Shown here: positions 4,500 to 11,220 of the stretch, in pieces | How the letters are laid out: each line of letters begins with the position of its first letter | How positions within the stretch are numbered: the stretch's first letter is position 1 | DNA from: Chloroflexota bacterium | GTDB taxonomy: Bacteria; Chloroflexota; Limnocylindria; QHBO01 | Direction: 5' to 3' | NCBI GenBank assembly: GCA_005879775.1 | Contig: VBJX01000014.1 | Coordinates: forward strand, 1 to 11,552 | DNA length: 11,552 nucleotides | Translations under genes and position numbers: made by a program | The notes under the pieces: generated by a model | What the model saw: only the letters and a program-made list of their open reading frames with translations | What the model was told of the DNA's origin: nothing | The model's database searches: none

Positions 4500-6571
4500 C
4501 GCCGACCAGCCCCGATCGAATCCGGAACGTGGCACTCATCTCCCATGGTGGCGCCGGCAAGACGAGCCTCGCCGAGGCGATGCTCTTCGACGCCGGCGCC
4601 GTTCAGCGACTGGGGAGCGTGGATGCCGGCACGTCGACCCTGGACTACGACCCGGATGAGCAGAAGCGGCACCAGAGCATCAACCTGGCGATCGGCACGC
4701 TGGAGGCCGATGGGGCCCGGATCACGATCATCGACACGCCCGGCTACGCCGACTTCCAGGCCGATGTGATCGAGGCCCTGGCCGCGGCCGATGCGGCGAT
4801 CGTGGTGGTCGACGCCTCGGCTGGCGTCGAGGTCGGCACCCAGGAGGTCTGGAAGCTGGCCGAGGAGCGGTCGCTGCCGAGGTTCATCTTCGTCAACAAG
4901 ATGGACCGCGAGAACGCCAGCTACGACGCCACGCTCGACGCGCTCAAGGGCGCGTTCGGCCCCAAGATCGCCCCGGTCTACCTGCCGATCGGGTCGGCGG
5001 AGTCGTTCCGCGGCTACATCGACGTCATCGAGCAGCACGCCAACATCTACGAGGACGGCAAACCGAAGGAGGTGCCGATCCCCGACGAGATGCGCGGGGC
5101 CGAGGAATCGCGCCGCGAAGCGCTCGTCGAGGCCGCCGCCGAGGCGTCCGATGAGCTGATGACGCGCTACCTCGATGGAGAGGAGCTGAACGACGCCGAG
5201 ATCGAGGCGGCGCTCCACAAGGGGACGCGCGAGGGAAGCGTCGTGCCGGTCTTCGTTGGCAGCGCGCTGAAGAACATCGGCGTGCGCGAGCTGACGGCCA
5301 TGATCGCCAGGCACGTCCCCTCGGCTGCCGAGGCCGGTGCGCGCACCACCACCGATGACAAGCGCATCGAGCCGGATCCATCGGGCCCGTTCGTGGGCCA
5401 GGTCTTCAAGACCACCGCGGACCCGTTCGTCGGGCGGCTCACCTACTTCCGGGTCATCTCGGGCACGCTCCATTCCCAGGCGCACCTGTGGAACGCGTCT
5501 CGCAAGGAGGAGGAGCGGATCGGCAACATCCTGGGGCTGCAGGGCAAGGAGCAGGTGAACCTGCCGCAGGCCGGACCGGGCGACGTCGTGGCCGTCGCCA
5601 AGCTGACGAGCACGCAGATCGGCGACACGCTGGTGGGAGATCGCTCGCAGGCGGTCGGTCTGCCCCCCTTCCAGTTTGCCGAGCCGTCGCTGCAGGTCAG
5701 CATCGAACCGGAGAGCAAGGCCGATCTGGACAAGCTCGGCCAGGCACTCCAGCGCATGCTCGAGGAGGAGCCAAGTGCCCGCATCCACCGCGAAGAGGGA
5801 ACCGGGGAGACGATCCTGACCGCCATGGGCGACGCCCACGTCGACGTCCTGGTCGATCGGCTCAAGCGCAAGTTCGGCGCGTCCGTCAAGACCGGCAGCC
5901 CGCGCGTCCCCTATCGCGAGACGATCCGCAAGCCGGCCAAGATCGACAACCGATTCAAGCGCCAGACCGGCGGGCACGGCCAGTTCGGCCACGTGGTGAT
6001 CGAGTTCGAACCGCTCCCCTCGGGAACCGGCTTCGAGTTCGGGAACAAGATCGTGGGCGGGGTCGTGCCCAGGCAATACATCCCCGCTGTCGAGAAAGGG
6101 CTGCGCGAGGCGATGATCGAGGGGGTCCTGGCCGGCTACCCGGTGGTCGACATGAAGGCCACCCTGGTCGACGGCAGCTACCACACCGTCGACTCCTCGG
6201 AGATGGCCTTCAAGGTGGCTGCCAGCCAGGCGCTGAAGCGCGCCTTCCCGGAGGCCGATCCAACCCTGCTGGAGCCGATCCTCGAGGTCGAGGTGGTGGT
6301 GCCCGATGCCTACATGGGCGACGTCATGGGCCAGATCACCTCGAAGCGCGGCCACGTGCTCGGCATGGACTCAGGTGGCGGGATGCAGCGCCTGAAGGCG
6401 CAGGTCCCGCAGGCCGAGATGTTCCACTACGCCACCGAGCTGCGCAGCATCACCCAGGGACGCGGCCGCTTCAGCTGGAAGCTGGACCACTACGCCGAGG
6501 TGCCGCACACCATCTCCGAGAAGGTGATCGCCGAGCACGAGGTCAAGGTCGCCGCCGGCGAAAAGCACTGA
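4496..6571 (+). CDS. Elongation factor G-like GTPase (EF-G2/FusA2 type)
   Basis: A 691-residue five-domain translational GTPase, full EF-G length. The G domain has the P-loop SHGGAGKTSL (16-25), where canonical EF-G has GHIDAGKT; a switch I with RHQSI where canonical EF-G has RGITI; DTPGYADF (80-87) with tyrosine in place of the catalytic His of DTPGHVDF; NKMD (134-137); and GSALKNIGV for G5. Domain II follows from about GPFVGQVFKTTADPFVGRL, domain III around LQVSIEPESKADLDKL, domain IV with QTGGHGQFGHV and GGVVPRQYIPAVEKG, and domain V with EPILEVEVVVPDAYMGDVMG and KRGHVLGMD. These are marks of the second EF-G subfamily found beside canonical EF-G in Chloroflexota, Actinobacteria and Thermus. 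Canonical EF-G usually sits with rpsL-rpsG-tuf, which are absent here. A GAGGAG lies five bases before the start, inside the upstream gene. Role on the ribosome is not defined by sequence. Confidence 0.92.
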   Translation: MTPTSPDRIRNVALISHGGAGKTSLAEAMLFDAGAVQRLGSVDAGTSTLDYDPDEQKRHQSINLAIGTLEADGARITIIDTPGYADFQADVIEALAAADAAIVVVDASAGVEVGTQEVWKLAEERSLPRFIFVNKMDRENASYDATLDALKGAFGPKIAPVYLPIGSAESFRGYIDVIEQHANIYEDGKPKEVPIPDEMRGAEESRREALVEAAAEASDELMTRYLDGEELNDAEIEAALHKGTREGSVVPVFVGSALKNIGVRELTAMIARHVPSAAEAGARTTTDDKRIEPDPSGPFVGQVFKTTADPFVGRLTYFRVISGTLHSQAHLWNASRKEEERIGNILGLQGKEQVNLPQAGPGDVVAVAKLTSTQIGDTLVGDRSQAVGLPPFQFAEPSLQVSIEPESKADLDKLGQALQRMLEEEPSARIHREEGTGETILTAMGDAHVDVLVDRLKRKFGASVKTGSPRVPYRETIRKPAKIDNRFKRQTGGHGQFGHVVIEFEPLPSGTGFEFGNKIVGGVVPRQYIPAVEKGLREAMIEGVLAGYPVVDMKATLVDGSYHTVDSSEMAFKVAASQALKRAFPEADPTLLEPILEVEVVVPDAYMGDVMGQITSKRGHVLGMDSGGGMQRLKAQVPQAEMFHYATELRSITQGRGRFSWKLDHYAEVPHTISEKVIAEHEVKVAAGEKH

Positions 6572-6657
6572 CCGCGGCACGACCCTCCGAAAACATCTGA
6601 TGCGAACAGGGCCGCCGCGCGTATGGTGAGCGAGCGAACCACGCTTACAGGCTCCAA

Positions 6658-6675
6658 GGGAGGTGGGTTTTCGTG
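6658..6675 (+). promoter_or_regulatory. Ribosome binding site fixing a GTG start
   Basis: GGGAGGTG (6658-6665) lies seven bases upstream of the GTG at 6673. The next in-frame ATG at 6685 would be 19 bases away, so the GTG is the better start. The remaining bases between the EF-G2 stop and this site (6572-6657) hold no convincing promoter or hairpin. Confidence 0.6.
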
Positions 6676-7074
6676 AATTCCAGGATGTTCCTGACCGTCG
6701 GCGGTGCCGTTCTTCTGCTGCTTGGCATCGTCGGCTACCTGAACGTCTTCAGCGACACGAGTTCTGGTTTCTACCTCGACAACGGCGAGAACCTGGCGCA
6801 CACCGTGCTCGGGGCCGTCGCCCTGGCGGCGGTCTTCGTGCCGGGGCTGAACACCGCGTTTGCCCCGTACTACAAGTGGATCGTCTACCTGGTGGGCATC
6901 ATCGCCCTGTTCTTTGCTGCCTATGGCTTCCTGAATGCAGGCGCCGCTTCGCCGAACACGTTCGGCGTGGCCAACCTCGAGAATCCGGCCGACAACCTTC
7001 TGCACCTGGTCGTCGGGGTCTGGGCCATCCTGGCCGCCTACATGACCAAGTCAGAACCGATGATGGCCAGCTGA
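6673..7074 (+). CDS. Small four-helix membrane protein, DUF4383-like
   Basis: A 133-residue protein with four likely membrane segments (about 6-24, 41-57, 66-88 and 108-124) and almost no soluble part. Helices 2 and 4 begin with the same motif, NLAHTVLGAVAL (40-51) and NLLHLVVGVWAI (108-119), so each carries an Asn-Leu-x-His in the membrane edge. This paired His-Gly pattern and the size match DUF4383-type proteins, common in high-GC soil bacteria, of unknown function. The start is GTG, chosen from a strong Shine-Dalgarno. The gene stands alone between EF-G2 and the convergent tyrS, and a strong hairpin follows it. The family call is from motif memory and is moderately sure. Confidence 0.78.
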   Translation: MNSRMFLTVGGAVLLLLGIVGYLNVFSDTSSGFYLDNGENLAHTVLGAVALAAVFVPGLNTAFAPYYKWIVYLVGIIALFFAAYGFLNAGAASPNTFGVANLENPADNLLHLVVGVWAILAAYMTKSEPMMAS

Positions 7075-7150
7075 CGAACTCCCAGGGGAGCTTGGCAAGG
7101 GGGCTCGTGAGGGGGACAACAGCGGGGCGTGGTTCCCATCCGCACCAAGA

Positions 7151-7187
7151 GGCCGGTGCTCCGGGGCGACCCGGGGCGCCGGCCTTT
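7151..7187 (+). terminator. Hairpin terminator between convergent genes
   Basis: GGCCGGTGCTCCGGG (7151-7165) pairs with 7170-7184 over 15 positions, closing a GCGA tetraloop (7166-7169, GNRA type). Two pairs are G.U wobbles in plus-strand RNA; in the minus-strand RNA these become C-A mismatches, so the structure favours terminating the plus-strand DUF4383 gene. Only three T residues follow (7185-7187), so termination may be weak or need a factor. The tyrS stop lies three bases beyond. Confidence 0.65.
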
Positions 7188-7189
7188 GG

Positions 7190-8461
7190 CTAGGAGCGAA
7201 CCACCTCCAGCGCGGCAAGAGTGCGCTTCCCGCGGCGCAGCACCAGCCAGCGGCCGCCCAGCAGGTCAGCAGCGTCGGGGATCGCGTTCGGATCAGCGAC
7301 CCGCCGGTTATTGAGGTAGAGGCCGCCCTCGGCGATCGTGCGGCGAGCGGCGGATCGGCTCTCGGCCAGGCCGGCGGCAACGGCCAGCTCCACCGCCGGA
7401 GGCAGCGGAGCGTTCACTGTCGCCGGGGAGAGCTCCGCCAGGGCGGCGTCCAGCGTTCCCGAATCGAGATCGGCCAGCTCACCCTGGCCGAACAGGGCTC
7501 GGCTGGCGGCCATCGCGCGCTCGGTCTCCGCCGCGCCGTGGACCAGGCTGGTCAGCTCCTCGGCCAGCGCGAGCTGTGCCTCCCGCCCTTCGGGTTTCTG
7601 AGCCGCCGCGTCGGCCAGCCCGTCGATCTCCTCGCGCGTTCGGAAGCTGAAGACCTTGAGGAGTGGGGCGACATCGGCGTCATCGACATTGACGAAGAAC
7701 TGATAGAAGGCGTACGGCGAGGTGAGGGACGGATCGAGCCACAGCGTGTCTGAATCGGTCTTCGCGTACTTGGTGCCGTCCGCTCGGGTGATGAGCGGCG
7801 TCGCCATGGCGTGCACCGAGTCTCCGGTGACCCGCCGGATCAGGTCCACCCCGGCGGTCAGGTTGCCCCACTGGTCGCTGCCGCCGGTCTGCAGGGTGCA
7901 GCCGTAGCGCCGATGCAGCTCGAGGTAGTCGAAGGCCTGGAGCACCTGGTAGCTGAACTCGGTGTAGCTGATCCCGACCCCGGCCAGGCGGGCCTTCACC
8001 ACCTCACGATCGAGCATCCGGTTGAGGTTGAAATGCTTGCCAACCTCCCGCAGGAAATCGAGCGCTGACACTGGTGCCGTCCACTCCAGGTTGTCGACGA
8101 TCTGGGCCGCGGCAGGTCCCTCGAAGGCGAGGTAGCGTTCCACCTGGGCGCGGATGCGCTCGACCCAAGTGGCGACCACATCGACTTCATTCAGGTTGCG
8201 CTCGACCGACTTGCCGCTCGGATCGCCGATCAGGCCGGTGGCGCCGCCGACGACGGCGATCGGCCGGTGGCCCGCCTGCTGGAGGCGTCGCATGGTGACC
8301 AATTGCACGAGGTTGCCGAAGGCCAGGCTGGGGGCGGTCGGGTCGAACCCGCAGTAGAAGGTCAGCGGGTCCCCGGCCAGGGCCGCGGCCAGCGTTTCGC
8401 GATCCGTGGTGTGAGCGACGAGCCCTCGCCATTCGAGGTCGTCGAGGATCTGGACGGCCAT
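7190..8461 (-). CDS. tyrS: Tyrosyl-tRNA synthetase with altered HIGH motif
   Basis: A 423-residue class I synthetase that charges tRNA-Tyr. It shows YCGFDPTAPSL (36-46), VVGGATGLIGDPSGK (70-84), YTEFSYQVLQAFDY (166-179, tyrosine pocket), GGSDQWGN (193-200), GTKYAKT (229-235, the KMSKS-equivalent loop) and a C-terminal S4 RNA-binding domain (about 354-418, AARRTIAEGGLYLNN). The HIGH signature is AFGN (47-50): the first His is Ala and the second is Asn, although the nearby Thr (T42) that also contacts ATP phosphate is kept. The start at 8461 is preferred to a longer frame into the divergent gene because the family begins here and a TATACT box lies just upstream. There is no Shine-Dalgarno and no room for a T-box leader. 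The gene appears otherwise intact. Confidence 0.93.
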   Translation of the reverse strand: MAVQILDDLEWRGLVAHTTDRETLAAALAGDPLTFYCGFDPTAPSLAFGNLVQLVTMRRLQQAGHRPIAVVGGATGLIGDPSGKSVERNLNEVDVVATWVERIRAQVERYLAFEGPAAAQIVDNLEWTAPVSALDFLREVGKHFNLNRMLDREVVKARLAGVGISYTEFSYQVLQAFDYLELHRRYGCTLQTGGSDQWGNLTAGVDLIRRVTGDSVHAMATPLITRADGTKYAKTDSDTLWLDPSLTSPYAFYQFFVNVDDADVAPLLKVFSFRTREEIDGLADAAAQKPEGREAQLALAEELTSLVHGAAETERAMAASRALFGQGELADLDSGTLDAALAELSPATVNAPLPPAVELAVAAGLAESRSAARRTIAEGGLYLNNRRVADPNAIPDAADLLGGRWLVLRRGKRTLAALEVVRS

Positions 8462-8466
8462 GGTGG

Positions 8467-8503
8467 CCGAGTATAGGGCTCGGTCCAGCCGTGCTAGGCT
8501 GGA
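8467..8503. promoter_or_regulatory. Two adjacent inverted repeats in the tyrS/PBP divergent spacer
   Basis: CCGAGTATAGGGCTCGG (8467-8483; five-base arms, seven-base centre holding the tyrS -10 box) is followed directly by TCCAGCCGTGCTAGGCTGGA (8484-8503; perfect seven-base arms, six-base centre). Together they cover 37 of the 47 bases between the tyrS and PBP starts. They could be operator sites acting on both genes. In a PBP transcript the second would fold into a hairpin that includes part of the GGAG ribosome binding site (8501-8504). Confidence 0.4.
8470..8475 (-). promoter_or_regulatory. -10 element of tyrS (leaderless message likely)
   Basis: On the minus strand the hexamer is TATACT, five of six matches to TATAAT, and ends eight bases before the tyrS ATG. 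Transcription would then start at or within a base or two of the start codon. No Shine-Dalgarno is present, which fits leaderless translation. No clear -35 hexamer lies 16-18 bases upstream. Confidence 0.5.
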
Positions 8504-8508
8504 GCCCG

Positions 8509-11220
8509 ATGATGCGCCGCACACCGCCGCCCGCCGCCCGCCGCTACGGCAGGCCGAGCGAGGCGCAGCGCTCCCCCGCCGGCCGCCGCGCCCCGCGCAT
8601 CGCCATGCTGCCGGCGATCATTCTGGGCGGGTTTGCCGGGTTGGCGGCCGCCCTCTTCATCGGGCTCCTGGGGGTCTTCGCGGCCTACACCGCCGGCCTG
8701 CCGGACCCGAGCCAGCTCGAGCAATTCAAGCTCAGCCAGGGCTCGACGGTCGTGTCGGCTGATGGCGTCAAGCTGGCCACATTCGCCGCCGAGGACCGCA
8801 AGACGATCCCCTTCGCGCAGATCCCCAAGCTGATGATCGACGCCCAGGTCGCCGCCGAGGACCGCACCTTCTGGACCAACCCGTGCATCGACTTCCGCGG
8901 CATCGTGCGGGCCGCACTGCAGAACTTCTTTGCCTCCCGTGACGTGTCAGGAGCCTCGACCATCTGCCAGCAGCTGGTGCGCATCCGCCTCTTCGATGCC
9001 GGGCTGCTGGCCGACCCCAGCCGCCGCTGGGAGCGGAAGATCAAGGAAGCGATCCTGGCCCTCCGGGCCGGCGACCGCTACCCGGGCCTGGCGGGCAAGC
9101 AGAAGCTGCTCGAGATGTACCTCAACCAGGTCTACTACGGCAACAACGCGTATGGCATCTGGGCTGCTGCCAACCGCTACTTCGGCAAGGACATCACCTC
9201 GGACACGCCGGAGAACCAGCTGACGATCGGCGAGGCGGCGCTGCTCGCGGGGCTGGTGCGCGCCCCGTCCACGCTCGACCCGACCCAGGTCGCGGTGCCG
9301 TCGAAGGACGCGAAAGGCAACGACATTCTGGTGGTGCCGCCCGATGCCCAGGCGATGGTGGTGCAGGGCTACGTGCTCGACGGCATGGTCGCCACCGGCG
9401 CCATCACCCAGGCGCAGCACGACGCGGCGGCCGCCGAGCAGATCGTGCTGGCGCCGCCGCCTGCCCAGCAGTACAAGGCGCCGCACTTTGTCTACGCCGT
9501 GCGCCGTGCCGCGGCAGAGCTGCTCGGCAACGAGGACCTGCTCGATCGCGGCGGCCTGGTGATCACCACCACGCTGCAATACAACGGCTACCAGGCGCCC
9601 GCCGAGAAGTGGGCCGGCGTGGCCTACGACCTGGACCGGATGAGCGACGCGGAGCTCACCGCCAAGTACGGGGAGGCGGCGCTCGAGTGGCTCAAGAAGC
9701 TGCAGGGCCGCAACATCAACAACGACGCGCTGGTGACCCTCAACTACCGGACCGGGGCGGTGATCGCCTACGTCGGATCGGCCAACTACTACGGTGAGGC
9801 GACGCCGGCGCACCAACCGAACTTCGACGTGGTCGGGCAGGCCTACCGGCAATCGGGCTCGGCATTCAAGCCGGTCATGTACGCCACCGGCTTCGAGCTC
9901 GGCACCGTCACCCCGGCCACCATGCTGATGGACGTCAAGGGCGACATCGTCCCTGGCTTCAGTGTCCCGGATGCGGATGGTGGAGAGCGTGGGCCGCTGC
10001 GCATCCGCGATGCGCTCAAGTACTCACTGAACATCCCCGCCGCCAAGTCACAGCAGCTGATCGGCACTGACCACGTGGTCGACATGGCGGAACGGCTCGG
10101 CCTCAAATGGGATCCGCAGCAGGCCGATGAGGTGGCCGTCCCCTCGCTCACCCTGGGGACGATCGGCGTGCACATGCTCGACCTGGCCGGCGCCTATGGG
10201 GCGCTGGCCAACGGGGGGATCTTTGCCCCGCCGTACCTGATCGAGAAGATCACCGATGCCAACGGCAACGTGGTCTACGACCATGCCACCGATGCGCCGA
10301 AGCCGGAGCGCCAGCTCTCGGCGCAGGCCGCCTACCTGGTCACCGACATCCTGGCCGACAACACCGACCCGGCGCAGAACCTGTGGTGGGGCGGCCGATT
10401 CCAGCTCCCCGGCGACAACGGGGGCCGGCGCCCGGCAACGCTGAAGACCGGCACCACCAACGACTTCCGGGACCTGCACGCCTTCGGCTTCCTGGCGCCC
10501 GATCCGGACCCGACCGTGTCGGACGGCGCGATCGTCACCGGGGTGTGGGTCGGCAACAGCGACTTCTCGCCCATCTCGCGGGTCTTCGCCGCCGATGGCC
10601 CCACCTTCATCTGGCACGACTACATGGCCGAGGTGGCAGCCGCCAACAAGATTCCTGTCCGCGACTTCCCGCGGCCAGACGGGATCGTGGAGATGAAGGT
10701 CGACGCCATGACCGGGCTCCTGCCCGGCGAATTCACGAAGACGACCGTCACCGAGGTCTTCGCCGAGGGGCACGTTCCGACACGGAAGGATGACCTCCAC
10801 CGTCAGCTGGTGATCGAGGCTGTCACCGGCAAGATCTGGCAGGACGGTTGCGGCGACTTCATCCCCACCACCAGTGGCGGCCCGCAGCCGAGCGGAGCCC
10901 CGGCGCTGCCCGAGGAGAAGCTCTTCCTGGACCTGAATGGCTGGGAGTCCGCTCACCCCGACTGGGATTCGGCGGACAAGGCCTGGATCGCGCGCTACGT
11001 GGGCAACGATGCAGCCGTGCGCCGCTTCCCCGTCGCGCCGCTGGACGCACCGTTGGCACCCACGGAGACATGCACCCCTGGCGAGGTCCCGACCTCGACG
11101 CCCTCCCCGTCTCCTTCACCGTCGCCGAGCCCGACGCCCGAGGCGACGCCCAGCCCCGAAGTTTCGATACCGCCGCCGCCCACTCCGACCCCGACGCCCA
11201 CGCCTGCCCCGAGCGTCTAG
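8509..11220 (+). CDS. Class A penicillin-binding protein (bifunctional transglycosylase/transpeptidase, PBP1a type)
   Basis: A 903-residue cell wall synthase that polymerises lipid II and cross-links stem peptides outside the membrane. An Arg/Pro-rich cytoplasmic start is followed by one membrane helix (about 32-58). The GT51 domain has AAEDRTFW with the catalytic Glu (E117), GASTICQQLVR (148-158), KQKLLEMYLNQVYYG and YFGK. The transpeptidase domain has SAFK (S451, K454; SxxK), SLN (506-508; SxN) and KTGTT (646-650; KTG), so both activities look intact. Four extracytoplasmic cysteines (126, 153, 781, 855) are present, with a Cys where family members usually have Thr in the STITQQ motif. The last 43 residues are a Pro/Ser/Thr-rich tail. 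A GGAG at 8501-8504 serves the ATGs at 8509 or 8512; the former is given. The gene diverges from tyrS and its stop overlaps the convergent mutS2 stop. Confidence 0.94.
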   Translation: MMRRTPPPAARRYGRPSEAQRSPAGRRAPRIAMLPAIILGGFAGLAAALFIGLLGVFAAYTAGLPDPSQLEQFKLSQGSTVVSADGVKLATFAAEDRKTIPFAQIPKLMIDAQVAAEDRTFWTNPCIDFRGIVRAALQNFFASRDVSGASTICQQLVRIRLFDAGLLADPSRRWERKIKEAILALRAGDRYPGLAGKQKLLEMYLNQVYYGNNAYGIWAAANRYFGKDITSDTPENQLTIGEAALLAGLVRAPSTLDPTQVAVPSKDAKGNDILVVPPDAQAMVVQGYVLDGMVATGAITQAQHDAAAAEQIVLAPPPAQQYKAPHFVYAVRRAAAELLGNEDLLDRGGLVITTTLQYNGYQAPAEKWAGVAYDLDRMSDAELTAKYGEAALEWLKKLQGRNINNDALVTLNYRTGAVIAYVGSANYYGEATPAHQPNFDVVGQAYRQSGSAFKPVMYATGFELGTVTPATMLMDVKGDIVPGFSVPDADGGERGPLRIRDALKYSLNIPAAKSQQLIGTDHVVDMAERLGLKWDPQQADEVAVPSLTLGTIGVHMLDLAGAYGALANGGIFAPPYLIEKITDANGNVVYDHATDAPKPERQLSAQAAYLVTDILADNTDPAQNLWWGGRFQLPGDNGGRRPATLKTGTTNDFRDLHAFGFLAPDPDPTVSDGAIVTGVWVGNSDFSPISRVFAADGPTFIWHDYMAEVAAANKIPVRDFPRPDGIVEMKVDAMTGLLPGEFTKTTVTEVFAEGHVPTRKDDLHRQLVIEAVTGKIWQDGCGDFIPTTSGGPQPSGAPALPEEKLFLDLNGWESAHPDWDSADKAWIARYVGNDAAVRRFPVAPLDAPLAPTETCTPGEVPTSTPSPSPSPSPSPTPEATPSPEVSIPPPPTPTPTPTPAPSV
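11089..11217 (+). repeat. Low-complexity Pro/Ser/Thr repeat encoding the PBP tail
   Basis: The last 43 codons of the PBP encode runs of Ser-Pro (near residues 865-875) and Thr-Pro (near 891-899) with a few Glu and Val. The DNA shows imperfect six-base periodicity. Such tails often act as wall-spanning or flexible extracellular linkers. Length variation between related genomes would be expected from slippage. Confidence 0.7.

Noticed and set aside
4448..6355. A 635-codon open frame antisense to the EF-G2 gene
   Set aside because: It mirrors the codon structure of a GC-rich real gene; its product is Asp/Leu/His/Arg-biased with no family resemblance, while the plus strand has full EF-G motifs.
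5488..6600. A 370-codon frame on the same strand as EF-G2 but shifted
   Set aside because: Arg/Gly-rich out-of-frame translation of the EF-G2 gene with no domain signal.
6597..6627. Possible promoter (CTGATG and TATGGT) before the DUF4383-like gene
   Set aside because: Spacing of about 19 bases and weak matches on both boxes; not separable from chance.
8491..8508. GTG start for the PBP at 8491
   Set aside because: It lies inside an inverted repeat upstream of the GGAG site that better serves the ATGs at 8509/8512.
8947..10956. Long open frames (about 300 codons each) antisense to the PBP gene
   Set aside because: Same GC-driven shadow effect; compositions are Gly/Arg/Val/His-biased and lack motifs, and the plus strand is a complete PBP.
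11089..11217. Possible tandem repeat array or CRISPR-like structure
   Set aside because: The repetition is in-frame Pro-Ser/Pro-Thr coding sequence with no constant repeat or unique spacers.
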